This document shows positions 1 through 8,426 of a stretch of DNA of 48,661 bases, one piece after another. Origin of the DNA: Planctomycetaceae bacterium (GTDB lineage: Bacteria > Planctomycetota > Planctomycetia > Pirellulales > Pirellulaceae). A program made the translations under genes and the position numbers. The stretch is taken from positions 59,840-108,500 of the forward strand of contig PBOG01000041.1 of assembly GCA_002724245.1 (NCBI GenBank). The letters are read 5' to 3'. Under the pieces are notes generated by a model. The model had not been told where the DNA came from and made no database searches. It saw only the letters and a program-made list of their open reading frames with translations. Position 1 is the first letter of the stretch, and each line of letters starts with the position of its first letter.

Positions 1-594
1 GAAGATTGCACAAGCAACTCCCAGTGAGATACGGTCCTTGGCTGCAATGCCGCGGTACAACGCACCCGCCATAACAAAAAAGCCAGCTGCCGCGCCAATC
101 ACGGCAATATTGTCAAATCCCTCATAACTATTGAGCGCGGGGAGCCAGGCGAACACCCACATTGCGCCGCGATTTATTTCGGCCGGCCAACGTAGCGAAG
201 ATAACCAGTACCAAAAAGCAACTGCCAGGCAACCATGCAATATCATGCACATCAAGAAAAACGCATGCCCTGCAGGCCAATTCGAAATCTGCACCAGGGC
301 AGCGAGCAACAGATTCGGTGCTGGCGGAACACTAAAGAACGCATCGCCTACGCCGTGAAAAACAACTGCCTTGGCCTGAACAATCAGTCTCGCATTGTTA
401 AACGGAATTACACCGTCGCCAATCAGGAGCAGATGAACCAGACGAATCAGCAGCACACACCCCACCCAACCCACAGGCATCGCGAGTCGGTGCCGCACCC
501 CCTCCATAAGGACGCGCGTCCCATATCCAGGCCGTTGGCTATCAGCCAAGGATCTGCTCCGTGAAGCCCCAATTACCTTTAACAATAACCGCAT
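1..594 (-). CDS. Polytopic membrane protein, N-terminal part only
   Basis: This is the 5' part of a minus-strand gene that runs off the left edge of the window, with 198 codons visible. Translation from the ATG at 594 begins MRLLLKVIG, and an in-frame ATG at 507 (MEGVRHRLAM) is an alternative start just before the first hydrophobic segment. Neither start has a clear ribosome binding site. At least three hydrophobic stretches are visible, including segments containing VGCVLLIRLVHLLLI, FFLMCMILHG and AVIGAAAGFFVMAG. A loop after the first helix holds GDGVIPFNNA. The pattern resembles a multi-span membrane enzyme such as a GT-C-type glycosyltransferase, but that is a guess because the catalytic part lies outside the window. 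I do not recognise the family. It is divergent from the oxidoreductase at 749. Confidence 0.6.
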   Translation of the reverse strand, partial: MRLLLKVIGASRSRSLADSQRPGYGTRVLMEGVRHRLAMPVGWVGCVLLIRLVHLLLIGDGVIPFNNARLIVQAKAVVFHGVGDAFFSVPPAPNLLLAALVQISNWPAGHAFFLMCMILHGCLAVAFWYWLSSLRWPAEINRGAMWVFAWLPALNSYEGFDNIAVIGAAAGFFVMAGALYRGIAAKDRISLGVACAIF

Positions 595-748
595 ACGTCA
601 AAAGGGGCATGCTAACGATTGGTTCAACTTGCACCACATTTCCTGCGTAGACTATCATAGTTCGCAAGATTGCGACGATAACACTTTCTTTCATAGCAGC
701 CACTTCGCTACCAGATCTTTGACCGAAACACGCCCAAGGAGCATCAGC

Positions 749-2059
749 ATGGCACCTACCGAACCTACTTCGCAACCATCGCGTCGAAAGTTCCTGAGCA
801 ATTCCTCTACAGCACTTGTGGGAGGCGCACTCGCTACCTCGCTGGCTCCTCCCGCAGTGCATGCTGCTGGTGACGATACGCTCAAGATTGGTCTGATCGG
901 TTGTGGTGGACGTGGAAACAGCGCAGCCGGAAACGCAATGCGTGGTGACCCCAACGTAAAATTAACTGCGATGGCGGATGCTTTTGAAGACCGATTGGAC
1001 CAGGCCAGAAAAGTCCTCAGTCGTAGCCTTCGAGAAAAATACGCAGTTGACGACGATCACGCATTTTCTGGATTTGATGCCTACAAGAAGGTGATGGAAT
1101 CGGACGTCGATATCGTCCTGCTTTGCACTCCACCACACTTTCGGCCTCTCCAACTGCGCGCAGCAATCGAACATGGCAAGCATGTATTCTGCGAAAAACC
1201 GGTCGCAGTTGATGGTCCAGGTGTTCGCCACGTACTCGAAACAGTAAAGCAAGCCAAGCAAAAAGACCTGAGCATTGTCTCCGGCTTATGCTGGCGCTAT
1301 GACTACGGTGTGCGCGAGACAATGAAACGCATCCAGGACGGTGCCATTGGGGATATCACCTCCGTCCAGGAAAATTATCTGACTGGTACACTCTGGCACC
1401 GTGGCCGCAAACCCGAGTGGAGTGAAATGGAATTTCAGCTACGAAATTGGCTGTATTTCACTTGGCTGTCTGGTGATCACATCGTCGAGCAGCACATACA
1501 CAGCCTCGACAAAGCGCTCTGGCTAATGAATGACGAACTACCACAAAATTGCTTTGGCCTGGGTGGTCGGCAGGTGCGAACTGATGACAAGTGGGGGCAT
1601 GTCTACGACCATTTTGCAGTTTGCTACGAGTGGGCTAACGGCGTCAAAACCTACGCATTTACCCGTCAGATCGCTGGCTGCCACAATGATGTCGACGACT
1701 ATGTCCTCGGCACCAAAGGTCGAGCCCATCTACTCGGAACCCGGGGACGCCCGCGAATTGAAAACAGCGACGGGACTTGGAAGTACAAAGGGCCTCGTCC
1801 AAGTATGTATGACGTGGAACACAAAGAAATGCTGGCTGCAATTCGCGCCGGCAAACCGATCAACAACGGCACCTACATGTCGTATAGTACTTTGATGGCC
1901 ATCATGGGCCGTGAGGCATGTTATACCGGGCAGACTATCACATCTGACGCGATGTTGAATTCACAATTCGACATGTCACCTGAGCGTTACGAATGGGGTG
2001 ACGTAACATTGCCGCGTGTTGCGATGCCTGGCCAAACAAAACTAGACCGGTCAGCCTAA
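749..2059 (+). CDS. Tat-exported Gfo/Idh/MocA-family oxidoreductase
   Basis: This is a 436-residue NAD(P)-dependent oxidoreductase of the Gfo/Idh/MocA family, which acts on sugars, inositols and related polyols. The start at 749 is chosen because AAGGAG lies seven bases upstream and it puts a twin-arginine signal at the N-terminus (SRRKFL near residues 11-16, then a hydrophobic h-region ending near PAVHAA). The Rossmann dinucleotide motif follows as GLIGCGGRG (about 48-56), and the family hallmark EKPVA lies near 149-153. The HxxxD-like stretch HIHSLDKALW belongs to the C-terminal catalytic domain. Planctomycetes carry many such Tat-exported paralogues, usually assigned to extracellular sugar catabolism. 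The substrate cannot be read from the sequence. It stands alone and converges with the SMP-30-like gene. Confidence 0.93.
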   Translation: MAPTEPTSQPSRRKFLSNSSTALVGGALATSLAPPAVHAAGDDTLKIGLIGCGGRGNSAAGNAMRGDPNVKLTAMADAFEDRLDQARKVLSRSLREKYAVDDDHAFSGFDAYKKVMESDVDIVLLCTPPHFRPLQLRAAIEHGKHVFCEKPVAVDGPGVRHVLETVKQAKQKDLSIVSGLCWRYDYGVRETMKRIQDGAIGDITSVQENYLTGTLWHRGRKPEWSEMEFQLRNWLYFTWLSGDHIVEQHIHSLDKALWLMNDELPQNCFGLGGRQVRTDDKWGHVYDHFAVCYEWANGVKTYAFTRQIAGCHNDVDDYVLGTKGRAHLLGTRGRPRIENSDGTWKYKGPRPSMYDVEHKEMLAAIRAGKPINNGTYMSYSTLMAIMGREACYTGQTITSDAMLNSQFDMSPERYEWGDVTLPRVAMPGQTKLDRSA

Positions 2060-2105
2060 CTGAGGCGATTCAAACGATTTGCTTGAATCAGGACGCAATA
2101 AAAGG

Positions 2106-2129
2106 CCTGGCGGGGGACTACCCTCCAGG
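2106..2129 (-). terminator. Hairpin between convergent genes
   Basis: CCTGGcGGG pairs with CCCtCCAGG around a short loop, with one mismatch in the stem. On the minus strand the hairpin comes directly after the stop codon at 2130 and is followed by CCTTTTATT, which fits a rho-independent terminator for the SMP-30-like gene. It could also slow plus-strand transcription from the oxidoreductase, whose stop is at 2059. Confidence 0.55.
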
Positions 2130-3086
2130 TCAACCGGGATCAAATACAATTGCCTCCGGAAGCGTCGCTAATTCAGTCGGTGCAATAAAGAGAGAACCGG
2201 CTTGGGGATGACGACTTAGCCGTTCCGTCGTCATGTTTTCCGCGGCAGTCGTAATGACGAGCTTCACACTTCCGTTGTCTTCAACCCATTGGGGACAAGT
2301 CACCTGCGGTGACTGGGGTACTCTCCAGACAACCTCCAGATCGCCATGCTCTAACCCGTACTGTCGCACTTCGCCAAACGGTACATCGGTTGGGTTGTAG
2401 AACGCCACGACAACACTATTCCCATCTGGTGTGGCAATCATACCGTCAGGAAAATCCTCGGCTTCACGCCAGTCAAGGACTACCTGCGAATCGCCCAGGA
2501 CTCCACGTTCCACATCCAAAGAGTACGAGACCACGGTCTGGGTAGGCGAATCGATGTCCAACAAACGGTACCCGTGATCTCCACAAAACACCACCTTTCC
2601 ATTGGAACAGATCTGATCATCACGTAAACGTATCAGGCGTTGATCACTATACCGCCAAAGATACAAGCCCGCCCGCTTGTCATTGAATTCCAGATGCTTG
2701 GTACCAAACAACACACCTTCACTGAAGACGACACCGTCGTTGACAATGGTATCTTCGACATCATCGTCAATCCCATCAACGAGCACTTCCCATGACTCTG
2801 ATTGGAGATCGTATAAACCAAGCTGTCTTTCTAACCCAATCAACCAGGTCATGGACGACCGTGTTGGAAAAGCAAACCCAGGACGTCCAGGAAGATCCAC
2901 CGTCGTATTATTCAAGGATCTCGTATCAAGAATGTTCAACGATCCAACGCGGGCATCGGAACCATGCTGGATCGCAACCCAGCTCATTCGATTAGGCCCA
3001 CAGACTGCGGGGCCCTCAGGCAGGTATCTGAGGCCCACTTCTGGCGAACGATAAAACACCTCAGCTTGATGAACCACAACACCCAT
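2130..3086 (-). CDS. SMP-30/gluconolactonase-like beta-propeller protein
   Basis: This 318-residue protein has the layout of the SMP-30/gluconolactonase/LRE family, calcium-dependent six-bladed propellers that open sugar lactones. Visible family-like elements are LPEGPAVCGPN near the N-terminus (the usual E-G-P-x-W position, here with C instead of W), NDGVVFSEG and FGTKHLEF in the middle, SNGKVV, and DGMIATPDGN near the C-terminus. The start at 3086 (MGVVVHQAEVF) is preferred over a longer frame from 3338 because a G-rich ribosome binding site (AGGGGGG) lies four bases upstream and the family normally starts just before the E-G-P motif. No signal peptide is seen, so it is probably cytoplasmic. 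The nearby sugar oxidoreductase makes a role in sugar acid metabolism plausible but unproven. Confidence 0.75.
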   Translation of the reverse strand: MGVVVHQAEVFYRSPEVGLRYLPEGPAVCGPNRMSWVAIQHGSDARVGSLNILDTRSLNNTTVDLPGRPGFAFPTRSSMTWLIGLERQLGLYDLQSESWEVLVDGIDDDVEDTIVNDGVVFSEGVLFGTKHLEFNDKRAGLYLWRYSDQRLIRLRDDQICSNGKVVFCGDHGYRLLDIDSPTQTVVSYSLDVERGVLGDSQVVLDWREAEDFPDGMIATPDGNSVVVAFYNPTDVPFGEVRQYGLEHGDLEVVWRVPQSPQVTCPQWVEDNGSVKLVITTAAENMTTERLSRHPQAGSLFIAPTELATLPEAIVFDPG

Positions 3087-3671
3087 AATGCCCCCCCTGT
3101 CAATCGAGTCGCCAACCTGCCCAGCAGCACAGTTCTCGTCGCACGAACCAACGGAACAGGCGATCATCCCAGCCTGACCAACCTGCAGGCCGAGCATGAC
3201 ACACCGCCCGGCGCCGATGCAAGTCGTGTACTGTAGTGTCCGAAACTGTGTATGATAAGCCGACAGTGGTAAGCCAGCTATTGAAAGTGCGCACGGATGC
3301 GAAGAATCGACCCACAGATTTCGCCCAATGAAAAACACCGGCGCATCAGTGCGACACGATCCAAATGGTCCGTGCAGGAACGTGTATTACGGAGCGAGCG
3401 GGCCCGACAGCTGCACCTCGCAAGTAATGATTCCAAGTTGCCGTGGCTCACTTCTCTCCTCCAACAGAACAACCTCAAGCTTCAGGACTCGGTCGACCCG
3501 GTAGAAACCAGCCATTGATCAAGCAACGTCTGGGTGCAGCATTGCAGACCAAATGCCCGTGATGCCCGTGCGACGATCGCGAAGCCGGAGTCCTGCTCGC
3601 AGCAAACCGTCGCCTGTTGCCTTGCGAGAAAGTGCCCAAGGCAGTATTGTGCGGGCTAAGAATCTCGCAGA
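3087..3671. other. Intergenic region without a convincing gene
   Basis: This stretch lies between the start of the SMP-30-like gene and the inverted repeat that precedes the tRNA. Short open frames exist on both strands, but none has a family-like sequence or a good ribosome binding site. A perfect tandem nonamer (ATGCCCGTG twice, 3553-3570) is present. The promoter of the minus-strand gene must lie near the left end, but no clear -35/-10 pair was found. Confidence 0.6.
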
Positions 3672-3719
3672 AAGCTATTCCACCTGCCTACTTTGGACGG
3701 TTGCCAGGTGGAATGGCTT
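3672..3719 (+). repeat. 15-bp inverted repeat just upstream of tRNA-Val
   Basis: The left arm 3672-3686 (AAGCTATTCCACCTG) pairs with the right arm 3705-3719 (CAGGTGGAATGGCTT) over 15 positions with a single G-U pair, around an 18-base loop. Only five bases separate it from the first base of the tRNA. No T-tract follows, so it is a poor terminator candidate, and no plus-strand gene lies upstream for it to terminate. It overlaps the region where the tRNA promoter should be. Confidence 0.75.
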
Positions 3720-3724
3720 CATCG

Positions 3725-3798
3725 GGGCGCTTAGCTCAGTTGGCTAGAGCGCCGCCCTTACAAGGCGGAGGTCACAGGTTCGAGCCCTGTAGCGCCCA
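3725..3798 (+). tRNA. tRNA-Val (anticodon TAC)
   Basis: The 74-base sequence folds into a complete cloverleaf. The acceptor arms are GGGCGCT and AGCGCCC with discriminator A. The D arm is GCTC/GAGC around AGTTGGCTA. The anticodon arm is CCGCC/GGCGG around CTTACAA, giving anticodon TAC. The variable loop is AGGTC, and the T arm is ACAGG/CCTGT around TTCGAGC. The 3' CCA is not encoded, so it would be added after transcription. TAC reads valine GUA and, with wobble modification, other GUN codons. Confidence 0.97.
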
Positions 3799-3938
3799 TT
3801 CATTGCTCCTGCTGCCAAAACCTCAATACTCTTATGAGACGGACTTAACCGGCGTTTCTATAGTCCCAAGCGGCCTCCTGGCTGTCAGTCCGTCCCTGGC
3901 AACCGCAAGCCCTCAGAGGCATCCTCTCCCTCCCAGTC

Positions 3939-5141
3939 CTACGGCGCGATCAGCACACTTCCTTTTACCGATTGCTGCAACCGTTCGTGGTCGCTGGGAG
4001 AATCCACGAGCAAGTTGTCTCCAAAGAGTATTTGCTTGGATTCAGCCCCTCGTAATTCCACTGCCTTCGGCAACAGACTGGAAAAAAGGTTGCCGGCGAC
4101 CGTAACGGAACGAGTACCTTCGAGTACAAGTCCCGCCGCCCGTAAATCGTCGGTCCCGCGACGACGTTTGCCGCCACCGATATAACTATCGCAGAGCGTA
4201 TTTCCTGTGACGGTAATACGCCCGCTTTGAGGACCGATCCGCAAAGCATCAACGCCGATGATCGTAAACGTATTCGCGCTAATTGCGCACCCGTGTGCGT
4301 CGCGCAGGTCAATACCGGCACCGTCATGGGCGATCACATTGGCGGAAATCGTCACACCATAGCAATCACGATCCAGAATGATTGCTGTCTGCTTGCACTC
4401 TTCAATCATGTTTCCGGAAACAACAGAACCATACGTGTTTTCGATCACAATGCCATGGCGCAGATGGTCGTCAAGGCAGTTACCTGTCATGCACAGATTG
4501 AATCCATCGAAACAGTGTACTGCGTCTTGATTCTCCTCAAACTGATTCCCCGCAACCACAATATCGTGGCAACCAGGCAAATTGAGTCCAGTCATCCCGT
4601 TATAGGTAATCAGACAATCGACAATCCGAGGGTCCTCGTAGCAATGATCAAGCAATATGCCGTCTCCGCCGTGATGACTTACGGTCAGTCCTTCTAAATA
4701 CACCTCATTGACATGCGAAGCAACGATTCCCGGACCACTTTGAGGGTTCCCTGTAATCCGCAAGTTGGAAACGTGCACGCGCCACAAACGCAACTGTGAA
4801 TCTTCACGAGATCCAGATCGGTAAATGCGTAAAGCTGGCAAACCACTCGTGTTGGCATTCTCGATATGGGTTGCCGTCCCTGCTCCAACTAGCAATACGT
4901 CATCTTGCCTGATCTCAAGTGGCTCCACAATTCGAAACCTCCCCGGCGGAATTCGAACAACACCTCCTTCTTCCGGGAGAGCGTCGATTGCTTGCTGTAA
5001 TGATGCGTACCGAGACGCGTCAATCGGCACACGAGCGCCGGCCAAAATGGGCTTTTCCGGTCCGTCGTTTCCACGGCTGGCTAATGCATTGACCAATCCC
5101 ACAATGCCGAAGACTCCAATCGTCAAGACCCACCATTTCAT
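3939..5141 (-). CDS. Exported right-handed parallel beta-helix protein
   Basis: This is a 400-residue protein with an N-terminal hydrophobic segment (MKWWVLTIGVFGIVGLVNA) and a body of short repeated turns typical of right-handed parallel beta-helix proteins of the NosD/pectate-lyase type. Repeats of the pattern I-x-x-N-x-I/F-x-x are visible, for example VVAGNQFEEN, CMTGNCLDDH, VVSGNMIEEC, TISANVIAHD, AISANTFTII and TVTGNTLCDS. Upstream of these, SLQQAIDALPEEGGVVRIPPG is the usual cap of glycan-active beta-helix enzymes. The start at 5141 is chosen because GGAGGG lies eight bases upstream and it opens directly with the signal. The fold suggests polysaccharide binding or cleavage outside the cytoplasm, but no catalytic residues can be assigned. 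Confidence 0.85.
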   Translation of the reverse strand: MKWWVLTIGVFGIVGLVNALASRGNDGPEKPILAGARVPIDASRYASLQQAIDALPEEGGVVRIPPGRFRIVEPLEIRQDDVLLVGAGTATHIENANTSGLPALRIYRSGSREDSQLRLWRVHVSNLRITGNPQSGPGIVASHVNEVYLEGLTVSHHGGDGILLDHCYEDPRIVDCLITYNGMTGLNLPGCHDIVVAGNQFEENQDAVHCFDGFNLCMTGNCLDDHLRHGIVIENTYGSVVSGNMIEECKQTAIILDRDCYGVTISANVIAHDGAGIDLRDAHGCAISANTFTIIGVDALRIGPQSGRITVTGNTLCDSYIGGGKRRRGTDDLRAAGLVLEGTRSVTVAGNLFSSLLPKAVELRGAESKQILFGDNLLVDSPSDHERLQQSVKGSVLIAP

Positions 5142-5233
5142 AACGCAACCCTCCATTCCCTGACCCGCGTGCACAATTGCCTTCCTTCCTGGTGTCAGGA
5201 TAATCGACAGAGTGCACGCCACATGAAACACAC

Positions 5234-6205
5234 TTACCGCAAGCTCGCTGCAGCTATTAACCGACTGCTAGTCAGGTCCGCTACGGCCACTTGAAATCCC
5301 GCATTCGTCGAAGCGTATCCGACTTCACCATCTTTTCGCAAAGCAACAAATCCGACCCACCGCTCCGGTTGGTTCGGTTGTCGATCAAGGACTCGCTGCA
5401 ACACCTTCTTGACTGCTTCTTGAGGATGCACTCCCTGCCGCATGTATTCGACTACCTGATAAGAGCCACATACCTTGATGACCTCTTCTCCTATGCCGGT
5501 CGCAGCCGCGCCCCCCACATCACTGTCACAATAGAGCCCATGCCCAACCAGCGGTGAGTCGCCGACGCGTCCCGGAATCTTCCAGGCAAGTCCGCTGGTA
5601 GTACACGCAGCTGCCATTTGGCCGCGGCGATCGATCGCTACCATCCCGATGGTGTCATGGTCTTCTGTTCGTTCTTTTTTTTCCTGCTTGAGTCGCCACT
5701 CCTGCCAGGCCGCTCTAGATCGTTCGGTAAGCAAGTCACGTTCTTTAAACCCTTTCGATAACGCGAACTGACGAGCCCCACTACCAACGATCAATACATG
5801 TGGAGTATCGTCCATCACTTTACGAGCCACACTGACTGGATTCTCAAATCCACTAAGACCGGCTACTGCCCCACACTCCAAATCATTCCCATTCATGATG
5901 GATGCATCCAATTGGACAACACCAGCAGCATTCGGTAACCCACCGTAGCCAACGCTCGTAACTGTCGGATCCGACTCGACAACCATGACGCCTTGCTGCA
6001 CTGCGTCGAGTGCCGTACCGCCCGCCTTCAGTACTTCAATCGCCTTGGTATTCGCCCGAACACCAAAGTCCCACGTCGAAATGACCATCGGTTCACCAAT
6101 TGAACCGGGAACCACGTTCTTTGGTTTCGAGTCCTCGGCACTCTTGGCAATAACGCTAGTGGCCCCCAACACCGATCCGCCTGCCAAAAAGTTTCTTCTC
6201 TTCAT
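5234..6205 (-). CDS. Exported N4-(beta-N-acetylglucosaminyl)-L-asparaginase-like Ntn hydrolase
   Basis: This 323-residue protein is a family T2 Ntn hydrolase related to aspartylglucosaminidase, which releases aspartate from Asn-linked glycans or isoaspartyl peptides. The autocleavage site and nucleophile are visible as HDTIGMVAID, with catalytic Thr near residue 185. The substrate-binding stretch GRVGDSPLVG and the AATGIGEE segment follow and closely match human AGA as I recall it. The start at 6205 opens with the twin-arginine signal KRRNFLAGG and has AGGGG about seven bases upstream, so export by Tat is likely. It follows the beta-helix gene's promoter side on the same strand (92 bases before it), so the two may be co-transcribed. 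A glycopeptide-degrading role fits but is inferred. Confidence 0.93.
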   Translation of the reverse strand: MKRRNFLAGGSVLGATSVIAKSAEDSKPKNVVPGSIGEPMVISTWDFGVRANTKAIEVLKAGGTALDAVQQGVMVVESDPTVTSVGYGGLPNAAGVVQLDASIMNGNDLECGAVAGLSGFENPVSVARKVMDDTPHVLIVGSGARQFALSKGFKERDLLTERSRAAWQEWRLKQEKKERTEDHDTIGMVAIDRRGQMAAACTTSGLAWKIPGRVGDSPLVGHGLYCDSDVGGAAATGIGEEVIKVCGSYQVVEYMRQGVHPQEAVKKVLQRVLDRQPNQPERWVGFVALRKDGEVGYASTNAGFQVAVADLTSSRLIAAASLR

Positions 6206-6515
6206 ACCAATCCCCTGAAAGCTTTGAGATAACTGCAACGTCAACACTACCGCGCTACATTGTCACTCCAAACGCGACCGTCTTTCTATTTCGGTGTAAA
6301 ACAACTCGCCGACCTGCACCGCAAACAGTTGAAAACTGGCGATGAACAGGCCACGACCTTCGCATTCACACGTATTGGGGCAGCCGCACGTGGCCACCCT
6401 TGCACCATCGCGCGATTCCGTCAATCTGCGCAAGCGGCCACAAAAACAATGAGGGTTCTGCAGGACAAATCGTCCGTGGAGCCATCGAAAGCATGACTAC
6501 CGCAGCGACCGCCGA
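6206..6515. other. Intergenic region, no gene seen
   Basis: This stretch separates the end of the cytochrome c domain gene from the start of the asparaginase gene on the same strand. One plus-strand frame of 78 codons exists, but it has no family resemblance and no ribosome binding site. It presumably carries the asparaginase promoter on the minus strand; no clear consensus boxes were found. Confidence 0.5.
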
Positions 6516-8426
6516 CTAGTCAGATCCACCGCTCGAACGGCGCGAACGGCGTACACGAAGTGCCTGCTTCGCCGCATCGGGAGCCCAAAACTTCGCGACC
6601 TGCTCAGGAGTTCCCTGGTAGACAGCCCTAAATGCCTTCTGAAATTCAACTCCTCCACCCACACTCTTCAACATGCGCTGGTAACGACGTGGGTCCTTCA
6701 TAAGAAACTTGATAAAGCTGTATGAAGCAACATCAGCCAGCTCTGCTGGCAACTTCCCTTTGAGGAAATCATCAGCCTGTTTCATCGTGTTTAGTGTCTC
6801 AACTAATTCCCGATCCCAAGCAAGGACACGTTCGTCTTTTGCCCCCATTTTCCAGGCCACAAAACGAGCAGTGCCTTCCGAGAACCAGCGTGGTACTTTG
6901 CCGTGGCTTGCCACGAAAGCCCCTGCAACTTGCTGGCCAATCAGAACATCAAGAGAAACCTGATCATCATCAGAACGCGGCCTGACCAAAGCACCGTACG
7001 CATCGACAACGTTGAATTTCCAATGGCCGCGCCAAGACCGCGGCAATTGACGTTCTTCAACCATCTTTCCGAATTCGCTGTAATCATAACGCTTCCGGAA
7101 AACAAACAACGTCATTCGGCCTTTGATCAACGGCGTCTTCTGGTCCACCTTGAAAATGTCTGCAACACGCGTGACAACACCTTCAGATATTTTTGCCACT
7201 TCTTCGAGTGTTCCTTGTGGAACATCACCCAACAGCAGAAAGTTCCTGGTTTCTACCTGCGACAGCTCACCGTCTGGCATACCCAAACGCCAGTTCTTCG
7301 CAGCCAACGACTTTCGATCCGTACTAAGCTCCTCGTGCGTAGCATTCTTGGCGCGTGCCAACGCGGCGACATCTCGAATATGACGCGTGGCATCTTCACC
7401 ATCAAAAGTAGCGCCTTCTTTGATCCAAGTCTCGATTGCCTCGACTACTTCTTTTTCCAGTGGCGGACGTCGCAAAGGCATGCGATCACCTGCCATCCCC
7501 TTCAACTTTCTGACAAGCAAGCTGTCGCCAGGTTTACCCGGCAAGACAGCTGATCCACTATCTCCGCCTCGCATCAATCCCCTGAAAGTCGTCAGATTAA
7601 ACCCACCGCTTGCGCGACGACCATTCCCATGACATCCGCCACATTGCTTTTCGAGAAGCGCTGCCAGATCACTCGCAAAATGAACGGACTCTTTGCCAGT
7701 CGACTGCACGACTTTGACTTCTGGGCGGCGACCTGCATTCGCATCGGGTGCAAATGTTGACAGCTTTACTTTTGGGTCCTCGCCATCATACTTAGCTCCC
7801 TGCTTCACCCAGTTCCTTAACAACGCAAGTTCTTCCTCAGGAATCCCCGCTCCGCTGGGAGGCATTTCCTTGCCTTCGACTGCTTCGATCAAGCGACTGC
7901 CGGCAACATCACCTGGCTTAATAACGAATCCCGCTGGCGGACCCTTCATCAACGACTCAAAGTCGGACATGCTGAACATCCCTCGACTGTTGTTGACATG
8001 ACAGCGTCCACATCGCGCCACTAATATGGGAGCAACATCCTCCTTGAAACTAATCGCTTCGTTCTTCTCCGTCTCAGAAGCCGACATCGTCTCAAGTTTT
8101 TTGAGCGGCTTCAATTCAATCCCTTGAAGCTCCAACAGAGCGTGTGCTTTAACCAGACGTTTGTACTGGAAACTCAACTGAGCCCAAAGTTGCTTGTCTT
8201 TGGAAACCGCTAACTTCTCGATCTGCTGCTGAGCTTCGACAACAAGTGCCCCACATTCTTTGAACTTCTTTTGTCTATACAGATTGCCCGCCTTGGTGAT
8301 TCGCGTCTTCAGCGCACGTAGCGACCGGCGTTCCTGCGGAGTAACATCTGCAACAGCACTACCCTGGTTTAACGCCCCCACGATCACGGCGGTCAAAACC
8401 AAAGCCCGAAAATACCATGAATGCAT
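6516..8426 (-). CDS. Planctomycete-type cytochrome c domain protein with peptidase-like tail
   Basis: This 636-residue exported protein starts with a signal peptide (MHSWYFRALVLTAVIVGALN). It has two tandem planctomycete-type cytochrome c domains, with haem sites CGRCH (about 139-143) and CGGCH (about 262-266). Each is followed by the usual MPP or MPL axial-methionine region and a domain-ending W-V/I-x-x-G-A. The C-terminal part (about 390-620) resembles a gluzincin (MA-clan) peptidase: PRWFSEGTARFVA (about 512-524) matches the downstream glutamate motif. Where HExxH is expected, the sequence reads IGQQVAG, so zinc catalysis looks lost. The start at 8426 has GGGAGA about six bases upstream. 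Such domains usually occur beside DUF1501 or DUF1553 proteins in this phylum; here none is next to it. Confidence 0.85.
   Translation of the reverse strand: MHSWYFRALVLTAVIVGALNQGSAVADVTPQERRSLRALKTRITKAGNLYRQKKFKECGALVVEAQQQIEKLAVSKDKQLWAQLSFQYKRLVKAHALLELQGIELKPLKKLETMSASETEKNEAISFKEDVAPILVARCGRCHVNNSRGMFSMSDFESLMKGPPAGFVIKPGDVAGSRLIEAVEGKEMPPSGAGIPEEELALLRNWVKQGAKYDGEDPKVKLSTFAPDANAGRRPEVKVVQSTGKESVHFASDLAALLEKQCGGCHGNGRRASGGFNLTTFRGLMRGGDSGSAVLPGKPGDSLLVRKLKGMAGDRMPLRRPPLEKEVVEAIETWIKEGATFDGEDATRHIRDVAALARAKNATHEELSTDRKSLAAKNWRLGMPDGELSQVETRNFLLLGDVPQGTLEEVAKISEGVVTRVADIFKVDQKTPLIKGRMTLFVFRKRYDYSEFGKMVEERQLPRSWRGHWKFNVVDAYGALVRPRSDDDQVSLDVLIGQQVAGAFVASHGKVPRWFSEGTARFVAWKMGAKDERVLAWDRELVETLNTMKQADDFLKGKLPAELADVASYSFIKFLMKDPRRYQRMLKSVGGGVEFQKAFRAVYQGTPEQVAKFWAPDAAKQALRVRRSRRSSGGSD

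Noticed and set aside
2130-3338. A longer form of the SMP-30-like protein starting at 3338
   Set aside because: The extra 84 residues are Cys-rich and unlike the family N-terminus, and a good ribosome binding site precedes the inner start at 3086.
3553-3570. Tandem nonamer ATGCCCGTG twice
   Set aside because: Only two copies occur, so it does not support a repeat array or CRISPR; it is recorded as a curiosity only.
3617-4105. A 162-codon plus-strand frame across the tRNA
   Set aside because: It reads through a complete tRNA gene and into the antisense of the beta-helix gene, so it is not a coding region.
6903-7553. A 216-codon plus-strand frame inside the cytochrome c domain gene
   Set aside because: It lies wholly antisense to a gene with clear haem-binding motifs and has no family features itself.
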